Assembly (NCBI RefSeq): GCF_000211415.1
Contig: NZ_GL890775.1
Span: forward strand, 833,999-897,998
Length of the DNA stretch: 64,000 nucleotides
DNA from: Enterobacter mori LMG 25706
GTDB taxonomy: Bacteria > Pseudomonadota > Gammaproteobacteria > Enterobacterales > Enterobacteriaceae
Reading direction: 5' to 3'
A model generated the notes under the pieces. It was given only the letters and a program-made list of their open reading frames with translations, searched no databases and was not told the DNA's origin. The translations under genes and the position numbers were made by a program. Below, one piece after another: positions 1 through 8,600 of this stretch; within the stretch, counting starts at the first letter, position 1, and the number at the start of each line of letters is the position of its first letter.

Positions 1-119
1 CCTGCCAGGTCCAGATAGCCGCCCTGGCTGGCGTAGGCGTTTTGCATGTCCACCACGATCAGCGCGCTCTGCTCCGGCGCAAAGGTGATGGCTTCCGGGC
101 GTGCGTTAAGGGTCGTCAT
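1..119 (-). CDS. rutB: Ureidoacrylate/peroxyureidoacrylate amidohydrolase RutB (N-terminal 39 residues only)
   Basis: Second gene of the rut pyrimidine-degradation operon, cut by the window start. The visible N-terminus reads [13 protein letters not shown] and then [12 protein letters not shown], the opening strand of the isochorismatase-like hydrolase fold. In this family the Asp of VVDMQN (residue 24 here) belongs to the catalytic triad. RutB hydrolyses the ring-opening product made by RutA, releasing carbamate and aminoacrylate. Its ATG overlaps the rutA stop codon (TAATG), so the two are translationally coupled and co-transcribed. The assignment rests on strong similarity of the N-terminus to E. 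coli RutB and on the position directly after rutA. Confidence 0.95.
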   Translation of the reverse strand, partial: MTTLNARPEAITFAPEQSALIVVDMQNAYASQGGYLDLA

Positions 120-1210
120 TACGCCACCTCCTTCGTGACGGCAGGGATGTGGGCGCGGCACTGCATCAGCGGCTGGATGCGCTCGCCGAAGGTCTCCACG
201 CCGGTCAGGAAATCATCGAAGGTCAGCAGGACGCCTTCCGCCCCGGGTACGGCCGCCACTTCGTCAAGCATTCTGGCCACGCTGGCATAAGAGCCGACCA
301 GGGTGCCCATGTTGATATTGACCGCAGAGGTGGGGTCGGCCATCTGGCGCACGTTGGTATCCGCCCCGGAGCGGGTATCCTTCTGGCTCTGCTCGGTGAG
401 CCAGCTCAGGGCCTCCTCGTCGGCACCGTCCTTATAGCACTCCCATTTCGCGCGCGCGGCGTCGTCGGTTTCGTCGGCGATCACCATAAACAGCACGTAG
501 GAGCCCACGTCGCGTCCGGTCTTGTCGGCCGCCTCTTTCATGCGCGCGGCAGTCGGGGCGAAGGCGGCAGGCGTGTTCACGCCTTTACCGAAGCAGAAGT
601 TGAAGTCAGCGTATTTGGCGGAGAATTCCATCCCCGCGTCGCTCTGCCCGGCGCAAATCACCTTCATCGGCTCCGACGGTTGCGGGCTGACGCGACAGTC
701 GTTCATGGTAAAGAAGTCACCCTTGAAATCGCTTTTGCCTGTACCCCACAGATCGCGCAGCACCTGCACGTATTCGGTCAGGTAGTCGTAGCGACGCGAG
801 AAGTAGTCGTCACCCGGCCAGAGCCCCATCTGCTCGTATTCGGGTTTTTGCCAGCCGGTGACCAGGTTGACGCCAAAGCGCCCGCCGGAGATGGAGTCGA
901 TGGTGGAGGCCATGCGCGCTACGATCGCTGGCGGTAAGGTGAGGGTGGCGGCGGTGGCGTAGATTTGGATCCGCGAGGTGACCGCGGCCAGCCCGGCCAT
1001 CAGGGTAAAGGACTCCAGGTTGTGATCCCAGAATTCGGTTTTGCCGCCAAAGCCGCGCAGCTTGATCATCGAAAGCGCAAAGTCGAAATGGTAGTGCTCC
1101 GCTTTCTGCACGATAGCTTTATTCAGCTCAAAGGTCGGCATGTATTGCGGTGCGGTGGTCGAGATAAGCCAGCCGTTGTTGCCGATGGGTACAAATACGC
1201 CAATTTTCAT
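119..1210 (-). CDS. rutA: Flavin-dependent pyrimidine monooxygenase RutA
   Basis: Opens the uracil or thymine ring with FMNH2 and O2, the first step of the Rut pathway that supplies nitrogen from pyrimidines; RutF supplies the reduced flavin. The protein is a bacterial-luciferase-like TIM barrel of 363 residues, the E. coli length, beginning [14 protein letters not shown] and containing [16 protein letters not shown] lies one codon upstream of the chosen ATG. The ATG is preferred because AGAGAGG sits six bases before it but only three before the GTG. The gene is followed by rutB with a one-base overlap. Expression is expected from the sigma-54 promoter at 1299-1314 with RutR and NtrC sites upstream. 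Confidence 0.96.
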   Translation of the reverse strand: MKIGVFVPIGNNGWLISTTAPQYMPTFELNKAIVQKAEHYHFDFALSMIKLRGFGGKTEFWDHNLESFTLMAGLAAVTSRIQIYATAATLTLPPAIVARMASTIDSISGGRFGVNLVTGWQKPEYEQMGLWPGDDYFSRRYDYLTEYVQVLRDLWGTGKSDFKGDFFTMNDCRVSPQPSEPMKVICAGQSDAGMEFSAKYADFNFCFGKGVNTPAAFAPTAARMKEAADKTGRDVGSYVLFMVIADETDDAARAKWECYKDGADEEALSWLTEQSQKDTRSGADTNVRQMADPTSAVNINMGTLVGSYASVARMLDEVAAVPGAEGVLLTFDDFLTGVETFGERIQPLMQCRAHIPAVTKEVA

Positions 1211-1298
1211 CACGAACCTCTCTTCATTTCAGTGTGGGGTGAAAGTCAGACGTGGCGCTGCATCCTGCATATCCTGTTCAGCCTCGTGAAAAGGGATT

Positions 1299-1314
1299 TG
1301 CAAAGGGGATGCCA
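1299..1314 (-). promoter_or_regulatory. Sigma-54 promoter of rutA
   Basis: Read on the minus strand the sequence is TGGCATCCCCTTTGCA. It has the GG and GC dinucleotides ten bases apart, as in the -24/-12 consensus TGGCAC-N5-TTGCA, with one deviation in the conserved blocks. Transcription would start near 1288, about 78 bases before the rutA ATG. E. coli rut is known to be switched on by NtrC under nitrogen limitation, so the element is expected here. Confidence 0.85.
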
Positions 1315-1378
1315 GTTTTTAAAATTGCTTTGTTATTAATGTGTTAATTAGGGGTTGGTGAATTGGGTGTAAATAAAG

Positions 1379-1394
1379 TGGACTAAATGGTCAA
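1379..1394. promoter_or_regulatory. RutR operator
   Basis: TGGACTAAATGGTCAA matches the RutR palindrome TTGACCA-N2-TGGTCAA at 12 of 14 defined positions; the right half is perfect. It lies between the sigma-54 promoter and the NtrC-like sites, centred about 98 bases upstream of the predicted rutA start. RutR bound here would repress rutA and be released by uracil or thymine. Confidence 0.8.
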
Positions 1395-1421
1395 AAGAAA
1401 TGCACACAAAGCAGGCAACGG

Positions 1422-1438
1422 TGCGCGATGGCGGTGCA
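1422..1438. promoter_or_regulatory. NtrC-like enhancer site 1 of rutA
   Basis: TGCGCGATGGCGGTGCA fits the NtrC consensus TGCAC-N7-GTGCA with one mismatch. It is centred about 142 bases upstream of the predicted sigma-54 start, a typical enhancer distance. Confidence 0.6.
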
Positions 1439-1457
1439 GGGTCGGTGAGGGCAGTGC

Positions 1458-1474
1458 AGCACGATCCCTGTGCG
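1458..1474. promoter_or_regulatory. NtrC-like enhancer site 2 of rutA
   Basis: The core GCAC-N7-GTGC (GCACGATCCCTGTGC, 1459-1473) has both NtrC half-sites exact. It lies 36 bases from site 1. A pair of such sites is the usual arrangement for NtrC-activated promoters. The insertion described below starts just beyond it. Confidence 0.6.
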
Positions 1475-1525
1475 GGCCGGGATTGCAGGTTAGCGTTTAT
1501 TGTGGCTTCAGGTATAAAAACGTCT

Positions 1526-2143
1526 TTACTTAGTTGCTGGTTTAGCATTAACCACTGTCTCCTTACCTTTGATAGCATTATCTAATATTTTAGAGAATAG
1601 TTGTGCGTAGGCATTTTGGTCTATGGCATTTGAACCATAAGCCATGCATAGCGAGAAGCTAGACGATAATACAAATAAAGCCGATGACATTTCATCGTCT
1701 TTATTCAGAACAACCACATCAGAAGTATCTTGAGCATTACGTTTCCCTGTAATAGATACTTTCGGTACGGTGATTGTAGCTTCTGTATTGCGGATTTTTT
1801 TTAATGCTTCTGCAGCTTGAGATGGAAGAGTACAAAGTACTGGTTCAAAGTGTGCTGTATCACCCTTCCGGTAGAGGACATAAGATAAATTTTTCATAGG
1901 ATTGGTTAAAATTAATTTACCTTGCACTCTGCAATTGCTATCTCTGTGGTGTAAAATTCCATTAGCATCCTTATAATCATCGCAATTATATGAAGCTTGA
2001 TTGGTAATCGCTAAAATATCAGTTTCCTTAGGTGCCTCTGAGGTGCACCCACTTAAAATTAAACTAGCCAAAACAATAGAGGGAGAAATTAATTTGTTTG
2101 AGTCTGAGAGAATGCGTAAATAAAAGCAAAAGTAAGTCGACAT
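1526..2143 (-). CDS. Putative lipoprotein of unknown function, accessory
   Basis: I do not recognise this protein. It has 205 residues with a long N-terminal segment ending in a lipobox (LASLILSGC, then TSEAPKE), so it should be exported and lipidated. Further Cys occur in YNCDDY, SNCRV, PVLCTLP and SLCMAYG, which could form disulfides in the periplasm. A TTG four codons upstream opens the same frame. The ATG at 2143 is chosen because GGAG sits seven bases before it. Codon use is much more AT-rich than in rutA or rutR. It lies downstream of the alpha/beta-hydrolase gene on the same strand, separated by about 178 bases, and the two appear to have arrived together. A partner role for the hydrolase (inhibitor, immunity or chaperone) is only a guess. 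Confidence 0.7.
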   Translation of the reverse strand: MSTYFCFYLRILSDSNKLISPSIVLASLILSGCTSEAPKETDILAITNQASYNCDDYKDANGILHHRDSNCRVQGKLILTNPMKNLSYVLYRKGDTAHFEPVLCTLPSQAAEALKKIRNTEATITVPKVSITGKRNAQDTSDVVVLNKDDEMSSALFVLSSSFSLCMAYGSNAIDQNAYAQLFSKILDNAIKGKETVVNAKPATK

Positions 2144-2321
2144 GGGTGACTCCAATCAAAATGATAATTAAAATAACAGGCGGTCTCTATATCACATAAC
2201 TATAGCCATTCAAAAAAATTATTCACTAGCACATTAGTTGTAGTTAATTAAATGGGTTCAATCTTTATTCACCATTGAGGGACCCTGATGGCTGAACATG
2301 TTACGGAGTTAGCCAACGTTT

Positions 2322-3839
2322 TTATTTCATTGCATAAGCCTGGATGAGTCTCCACAACAACCGACCCATAGGTAATCGATAGATATCGCTATGAGCATCC
2401 CCACCTGTTCCAAAGGAATTGTATTGTGTAATTCCGTTTGATGTATCAATGTAATCAATAACTCTTGCCCCATTAATACCGTTAAGAGGATTTATACATT
2501 TTTCTGATGTATCACCACGGTTGCATAGTGAAAATTTACCTTTTTTTTCTGTAGCTGATGTATCTGAGGCAGTCATACAGTGAAATGTTCCCGAGTAAAC
2601 TGGTTGCGTACAAGCTTTCACATAACTTTTCACTGCTCCTGCAGGGTCAGTCCATTTCGCAAATTTTACTGCTGAGTCGAATTTCGATGCTGTTAATACT
2701 AATTTAGTATTACCCAACCTCATGTAATCTCTGTATGGCGCTCCTTCTTCACTTAACCCTGGAAAGAACCTGTTGATACTCATGGCACCCTGCAATGACA
2801 CAGCTAAATTTACAGGGCTCGAGACCGTTGTGTCATTTTTTATTAATGGACTGCTAAATAGCGCTCGAGTCATAGCGCGAGCACCGAAACTATGACCAAT
2901 GGCGATGACAGGAAGTTTGATGCCTGATTCGCTCATACTCTCAGGTATAGTTTGATTGATAATTTTATTGAGCCAGATGAGACCCAGTTCGTCCGCATCG
3001 TTTGCTTTGTTTAGGTAACTAGCAACATTATCAAGTCTAGTGGACCAATATGAAGGCCAGGTAATACCAATTACGAGCGGCCTAAAAGAAAGGTTATTTT
3101 TTTCGGAGGGCTTTATTACTCGTACTCTGGGAATTAGCATGTTACTTGCGGGACTTGAAGGGTTTTCTTTAACATCATCCTGTTGTTCAAGAGAGGCTGT
3201 TATTATATTTCCAGTAATGTCATTAAAATTACGAATTGCGTCACTTTGAGACGTATTCCAACCCATGACGATGATCAGGATATGGCTATAACCGCCACTT
3301 TTAAGATCATGCTTGAGATTGCTTTTAAGCGCAGTAAGCCCAACGTCACTATTTTTATAAAATGAGTATAATTTAGCGTCATTTGCATCTTTAATCGAAC
3401 TTGAAATGTCACATGCATTCCACCCGCTTATTTTAGCTATGTCGACATTTGATTTATCAACCAACTCTTTTGATATATAGGAGTTATAAACAAAACAGTA
3501 ATTACTAGTAATATAAGGAGTGACTGATTTTTCATTTATGATATTAAAGTCATTTTTTATGATATGAGAGATAAACATGGATTTTATATTGTATTTTGTA
3601 AGTGGTTTTATTTCACTTGGTCCGCCAATAATTCCTTTTGGTGATTTTTCAACCCCAATGATATATCCGGGGCTGTGAAGGGCTATACCTGAAGGATAAT
3701 ATAACATTGAATGAAAACTTCGAGTGGTTGAGTCATTGAGCTCAAGTTTTTTTTCATAAGGAGCCATTACCGTATCAGCATTGCTACAGCTGCTGGCAGC
3801 AGAACAAAACATGATGGTGAAAATTTTTGATAATTTCAT
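2322..3839 (-). CDS. Putative lipoprotein with alpha/beta-hydrolase fold, accessory
   Basis: 505 residues. The N-terminus MKLSKIFTIMFCSAASSCS looks like a lipoprotein signal with a weak lipobox (ASSC). Around residues 190-210 ILIIVMGWNTSQSDAIRNF resembles the HG-containing strand-loop of DUF900-type hydrolases, although the usual His is Met. RPLVIGITWPSYW follows, and then VIAIGHSFGARAM carries the GxSxG nucleophile elbow. GGDAHSDIYR near the C-terminus could hold the catalytic His. A lipase or esterase acting in the periplasm or outer membrane is likely, with substrate unknown. Base composition is strikingly AT-rich compared with both flanks, so transfer is likely. The start lacks a good Shine-Dalgarno. 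It is followed by a second lipoprotein gene on the same strand. Confidence 0.72.
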   Translation of the reverse strand: MKLSKIFTIMFCSAASSCSNADTVMAPYEKKLELNDSTTRSFHSMLYYPSGIALHSPGYIIGVEKSPKGIIGGPSEIKPLTKYNIKSMFISHIIKNDFNIINEKSVTPYITSNYCFVYNSYISKELVDKSNVDIAKISGWNACDISSSIKDANDAKLYSFYKNSDVGLTALKSNLKHDLKSGGYSHILIIVMGWNTSQSDAIRNFNDITGNIITASLEQQDDVKENPSSPASNMLIPRVRVIKPSEKNNLSFRPLVIGITWPSYWSTRLDNVASYLNKANDADELGLIWLNKIINQTIPESMSESGIKLPVIAIGHSFGARAMTRALFSSPLIKNDTTVSSPVNLAVSLQGAMSINRFFPGLSEEGAPYRDYMRLGNTKLVLTASKFDSAVKFAKWTDPAGAVKSYVKACTQPVYSGTFHCMTASDTSATEKKGKFSLCNRGDTSEKCINPLNGINGARVIDYIDTSNGITQYNSFGTGGDAHSDIYRLPMGRLLWRLIQAYAMK

Positions 3840-4488
3840 GTGCTTTTACCCAATCAAGTGCTGTGATTTGAATTTTTTTGAATGCAATAATTCATAAACA
3901 ATAGAATCTATTTATAAAAATACCTTAATATCACTTAAAAACAATTCAATGTGTTAAAGAATAAATGTGATTTGTTCTCATGCCCCCCATCAAATAGTTT
4001 TCTAATCATAAAAGCACAGTGCTTCAAGTTCGAGTAGGTAACTTCATTAAACTTAGACCTGCTTAAAAACAACTCCAGTGATTTCCGGTTAGAAATGAAA
4101 ATAACATTAAAATACTGAGTTTTATTTTTATTGTGGTGTTTAATTTCATGGCATTAAACTCTTTCAGGATTTTATTGATTTTACTTTGGTAGAATAGAAA
4201 GCTTTAACAATAGATTCATTCTCCAAATGAATAAATGGTGTATTGAAAAAAACATCAGTCTGTTTCTAAAAAAATTTATGGTTCATATAGTTTTAGCAAC
4301 CGCACCAGGCACTAAGCGGACCGTCTACAGGACCGAGTAGTCAGCGATAAAGAAGGGGTAACAGCATTCGCACCTGAACTCCCACAACAGCTTGTCTTTT
4401 TTCGATTTTGCTCAGAGCCTGCACCCCAAAATGTCGAGAGAAAGCAGGGCTTTTGCTATGCTATGGCAAACCAATAAGGAGAGCGGGA
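3840..4488. other. Gene-free AT-rich stretch upstream of rutR
   Basis: About 560 bases of AT-rich sequence with no credible coding frame, tRNA or transposase remnant. Composition turns towards the chromosomal norm near 4300. The part after that should hold the rutR promoter. It may contain the promoter of the hydrolase gene and debris of the insertion; I found no clear direct repeats at its ends. Confidence 0.6.
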
Positions 4489-5127
4489 ATGACACAAGGC
4501 GCAGTGAAAACACCGGGTAAACGTTCACAGGCGGTGAGTGCGAAAAAGCAGGCTATTCTGAGCGCGGCGCTGGATACGTTTTCGCAATTTGGCATCCACG
4601 GCACGCGCCTGGAGCAGGTGGCGGAGCAGTCCGGGGTATCCAAAACCAATCTGCTCTACTACTACCCGTCGAAGGAGGCGCTCTATATTGCGGTGATGCA
4701 GCAGATCCTCGATATCTGGCTGGCGCCGCTGAAAGCGTTCCGCGCAGAGCTGGCCCCGCTGGTGGCGATCAAGGAGTATATTCGCCTGAAGCTGGAGGTG
4801 TCGCGCGATTACCCGCAGGCATCAAGGCTATTCTGTCTTGAGATGCTGCAGGGCGCGCCGCTGTTGCAGGCGGAACTCACCGGAGATTTAAAGCAGCTGG
4901 TGGACGATAAATCGGCCATTATCGCCGGATGGGTCGCCAGCGGAAAGTTGGCCCCGGTCGATCCGCATCATCTGATCTTTATGATTTGGGCCTCCACCCA
5001 GCATTACGCTGATTTTGCGGCCCAGGTTGAAGCAGTGACCGGCAAAACGCTTCAGGACGAGGCGTTTTTCCAGAGTACGCTGGATAACGTGCAGCGGATG
5101 ATTATCGAAGGGATCCGTGTGCGCTAG
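4489..5127 (+). CDS. rutR: TetR-family pyrimidine-responsive regulator RutR
   Basis: Represses the rut operon; uracil or thymine is the ligand in E. coli, where RutR also binds near other purine and pyrimidine genes. The 212 residues equal the E. coli length. The TetR helix-turn-helix lies at about residues 20-65 (KKQAILSAALDTFSQFG, then LEQVAEQSGVSKTNLLYYYP), followed by a helical ligand domain. The frame is open 27 codons further upstream, but AAGGAG seven bases before the ATG at 4489 and the E. coli length fix the start. The gene diverges from rutA as in E. coli but is separated from it by a 3-kb insertion. Confidence 0.96.
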   Translation: MTQGAVKTPGKRSQAVSAKKQAILSAALDTFSQFGIHGTRLEQVAEQSGVSKTNLLYYYPSKEALYIAVMQQILDIWLAPLKAFRAELAPLVAIKEYIRLKLEVSRDYPQASRLFCLEMLQGAPLLQAELTGDLKQLVDDKSAIIAGWVASGKLAPVDPHHLIFMIWASTQHYADFAAQVEAVTGKTLQDEAFFQSTLDNVQRMIIEGIRVR

Positions 5128-5128
5128 T

Positions 5129-5165
5129 TTCCCTCACCCTAACCCTCTCCCACAGGGAGAGGGAA
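5129..5165. repeat. Palindromic intergenic repeat, copy 1
   Basis: CCCTCACCCTAACCCTCTCCC is followed by a three-base loop and GGGAGAGGG, giving a nine-base-pair perfect stem (5143-5151 with 5155-5163). The same element occurs inverted at 18208-18241 after phoH. It sits just after the rutR stop and may act as terminator or mRNA stabiliser. Confidence 0.8.
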
Positions 5166-5180
5166 TAGTTCCGTGCCTTG

Positions 5181-5573
5181 TCAGCCCGGAGGGCGAGGGC
5201 AGCTTAAGTCGCCCTCTTCACACTGCATCAGCGAGGCCAGAAACGCTTCGCGCTCGACCGTTTTCTCCGCCAGGCACTGGTTAACAATCATTGGCTGGAC
5301 GCTTCCGCCTTCCGTCCCCGAACCGATAAACGCGCAGTCCGCATCGCGCAGGGTAATCCACGCCTGCTGCGCTTTTTTCAGCAGGTCGCGCTGGGGGGCT
5401 GCCGCGCGTTTGATGGCGGCCTGATACGTCTGGTTGAGCTTTTTATCGGCAGCCTGGTACTGCTGCGCGCTACAGGTATTCAGTTCAAGCTGGGTGGTCG
5501 CTTTGTCGCACTCGTCGGCCAGCGCGCTGGCGCTGAGCAGCAGTGCTGCGCCTGCGATAAGATATCGTTTCAT
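5181..5573 (-). CDS. LprI-family (DUF1311) periplasmic protein
   Basis: 130 residues with a clear Sec signal peptide (MKRYLIAGAALLLSASALA, cut before DECDKA). The mature part has the DUF1311/LprI pattern: Cys pairs in DECDKATTQLELNTCSAQQY, then LNQTYQAAIKRA, AQQAWITLRDADCAF and VNQCLAEKTVERE. The founding family member is a lysozyme inhibitor of mycobacteria; the role in enterics is not settled, so inhibition of lysozyme is only a family-based suggestion. It lies between rutR and putA, a position without a counterpart in E. coli K-12 as I recall it, and is probably monocistronic. Confidence 0.85.
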   Translation of the reverse strand: MKRYLIAGAALLLSASALADECDKATTQLELNTCSAQQYQAADKKLNQTYQAAIKRAAAPQRDLLKKAQQAWITLRDADCAFIGSGTEGGSVQPMIVNQCLAEKTVEREAFLASLMQCEEGDLSCPRPPG

Positions 5574-5624
5574 ACACTCCCCAATAAAATAAGGCTCCGT
5601 CTCCGGAGCCTTATTAGCACAGCG

Positions 5625-8600
5625 TTAGCCGATTGTCATCAGGCTGGCGTTACCTCCCGCCGCCGCGGTGTTGACGCTGAGCGAGCGCTCAACGTACAGA
5701 CGCTCCAGCAGCAGGTTGGTTTCCCCGCGCGCAAAGCCCTGCACGGAAACGATGGCACCGCTGCGGGCCGCAACCTGCTCGCACAGTTCGCGCAACTGGT
5801 CGGAATCACCGTGGTAGATCACTGCATCAAACGGCTGCGTCAGCAGCGCATCGGCCTTCGCAAAGCGAATGCGGGCCGAGACCGCTTTCGGCAGCTGTTT
5901 GGCGAGATCGCGATGCAGCGCATCTTCCGGCCACAGCACTTCACAACCGGTTGCCATTGCGGCAGCCAGCTGCACCAGCGCGTCCTGCTCGTTATCGGCC
6001 ACGCACAGTACGCGCTCGCGCGGCATCAGCCTCCAGGTGTTGCGCTCGCCGGTTGGACCCGGCAGCAGACGCTGGGTGCCCGCCTGCGCCAGTTCGCCGT
6101 ACTGCCGGGCGACGGCACGCAGTTCGGGACGCTTTTCCGCCCAGGCGATCAGCGCCTCCAGCGGCTGGGTCAGCACGGGTTTTCACCTGTATATCCACCG
6201 GATAGTGTGCGTCCTGACGCGCCAGGGTCACGCCCAGGGCGTTCTCCGGACGGTTAGCCAGCAGACGGTACAGGTAGAGCGGGCCACCCGCTTTCGGACC
6301 GGTGCCGGAGAGACCTTCACCGCCAAACGGCTGCACGCCCACGACCGCGCCAACCATGTTGCGGTTGACGTACAGGTTGCCGACTTTGGCATTGCCGGTG
6401 ACCTGCGCAATGGTTTCGTCAATACGGGTATGCACGCCGAGCGTCAGGCCGTAGCCGGAGGCGTTGATCTGCTCAACCAGCTCGTTCAGGTTGTTACGGT
6501 TGTAGCGCACCACATGCAGTACCGGACCGAAGACCTCTTTTTTCAGCTCGTCGAAGCTTGCCAGCTCAATCAGCGTTGGCGGCACAAAGGTGCCGGTCCG
6601 CCATTCGCGGGCATCTTCGCTGTTCTCGCGCACCGCCTGGAACACCGGACGGCCTTTCGCGCGCATGGTCTGAATGTGGTTTTCGATATTGGCTTTGGCT
6701 TCCGCGTCGATCACCGGCCCGATGTCGGTGGTGAGACGGCCCGGGTTGCCCATACGGCATTCGGCCATCGCGCCGCGCAGCATTTTCAGCGTGTGATCCG
6801 CGACGTCGTCCTGCAGGCACAGCACGCGCAATGCGGAGCAGCGCTGACCGGCGCTGTCGAACGCAGAGGCCAGCACGTCGACCACCACCTGCTCGGTGAG
6901 CGCCGAGGAGTCAACGATCATGGCGTTCATCCCGCCGGTTTCCGCGACGAGCGGAGTAGGACGACCCTGCGCATCCAGACGGGTAGCAATGTTGCGCTGC
7001 AGCAGGGAGGCTACTTCGGTCGAACCGGTAAACATCACGCCGCGCACGCGGTTATCGGAGGTCAGTTTGGCGCCGACGGTTTCACCGCGGCCCGGCAGCA
7101 GCTGAACCACGCCCGCAGGCACGCCGGCTTCCAGAAGAATGTTGATACCCTGTGCGGCAATCAGCGGGGTCTGCTCTGCCGGTTTTGCCAGCACGCTGTT
7201 GCCTGCGGCAAGCGCGGCGGCTATCTGGCCGGTGAAGATCGCCAGCGGGAAGTTCCACGGGCTGATACATACGACCGGACCCAGCGGACGGTGGGTTTCG
7301 TTATCGAAATCATCGCGTACCTGACCGGCGTAGTAGTGCAGGAAATCGACGGCCTCGCGCACTTCGGCGATGGCGTTGCTGAAGGTTTTACCCGCTTCGC
7401 GCACCAGAATGCCGATGAGCGACTGCATCTGATCTTCCATCAGCACCGCGGCGCGTTCCAGAATGGCGGCACGCTCCTGCGGCGGCGTGGCGAACCAGAT
7501 TGGGGCGTTATTCACCGCGCTTTCCAGCGCCCGGTCAACTTCCGCTTCGGTGGCTTCACGCACGTAGCCGACGATATCTTTTGGCTCTGCCGGGTTAATG
7601 ACCGGCTGCATTTCGCCGTCAGCAACGGACTGTTCCAGGATCGGCTTCGCCTGCCATTTCTGCAATGCGCTGTTGAGCAGGGCAGAGGAGAGCGACGCCA
7701 GACGATGTTCGTTGGCGAGATCCAGACCCGCCGAGTTGACGCGGCCTGCGCCATACAGCTCGCGCGGCAGGGCAATCTTCGGATGCGGCAGGCCAATCTG
7801 GCCTTCCTGCGCCGCCATCTTCTCTACGGCCTGCACCGGATCGGCAACCAGCTCGTCCAGCGGCAGGGTGGTGTCGGCGATGCGGTTAACGAAGGAGGTG
7901 TTCGCGCCGTTTTCCAGCAGACGACGCACCAGGTATGCCAGCAGGGTTTCGTGGGTTCCCACCGGGGCATAGATGCGGCACGGGCGGTTCAGCTTGCCGT
8001 CTGCCACTTTACCGGTGACCTGCTCGTACAGCGGTTCACCCATGCCGTGCAGGCACTGGAACTCGTACTGGCCCGGATAGTAGTTCTGTCCCGCCAGGCT
8101 GTAGATTGCCGCCAGGGTGTGGGCGTTATGGGTAGCGAACTGCGGATAGATCAGGTTCGGCACGCCGAGCAGCTTTTTCGCACAGGCGAGGTAAGAGACG
8201 TCGGTGTAAACCTTGCGGGTATAGACCGGATAGCCTTCCAGACCTTCCATCTGGGCGCGTTTGATTTCGCTGTCCCAGTAGGCACCTTTCACCAGACGGA
8301 TCATCAGGCGACGGCGGCTGCGGCTTGCCCGGTCAATCAGGTAATCAATGACGAACGGACAGCGCTTCTGGTAAGCCTGGATCACGAAGCCGATGCCGTT
8401 CCAGCCTGCCAGCTCCGGCTCGAAGCACAGTTTTTCCAGCAGATCGAGGGAGATCTCCAGACGATCGGCCTCTTCGGCGTCGATATTAATGCCGATGTCA
8501 TACTGGCGCGCCAGCAGGGTCAGGGACTTCAGGCGCGGGTAGAGCTCTTCCATCACCCGGTCGTACTGCGCGCGGCTGTAGCGCGGGTGAAGAGCGGAAA

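Noticed and set aside
1348-1578. 76-codon frame across the rutA control region
   Set aside because: It overlaps the sigma-54 promoter flank, RutR and NtrC sites and the end of the lipoprotein gene; no coding features.
2322-3839. Type VI secretion phospholipase effector
   Set aside because: GxSxG fits, but there is a lipoprotein-like signal, no VgrG, PAAR or adaptor gene nearby, and no recognisable Tle family pattern.
1500-4330. Insertion sequence or prophage as source of the rut insertion
   Set aside because: No transposase, integrase, inverted terminal repeats or target duplication were visible.
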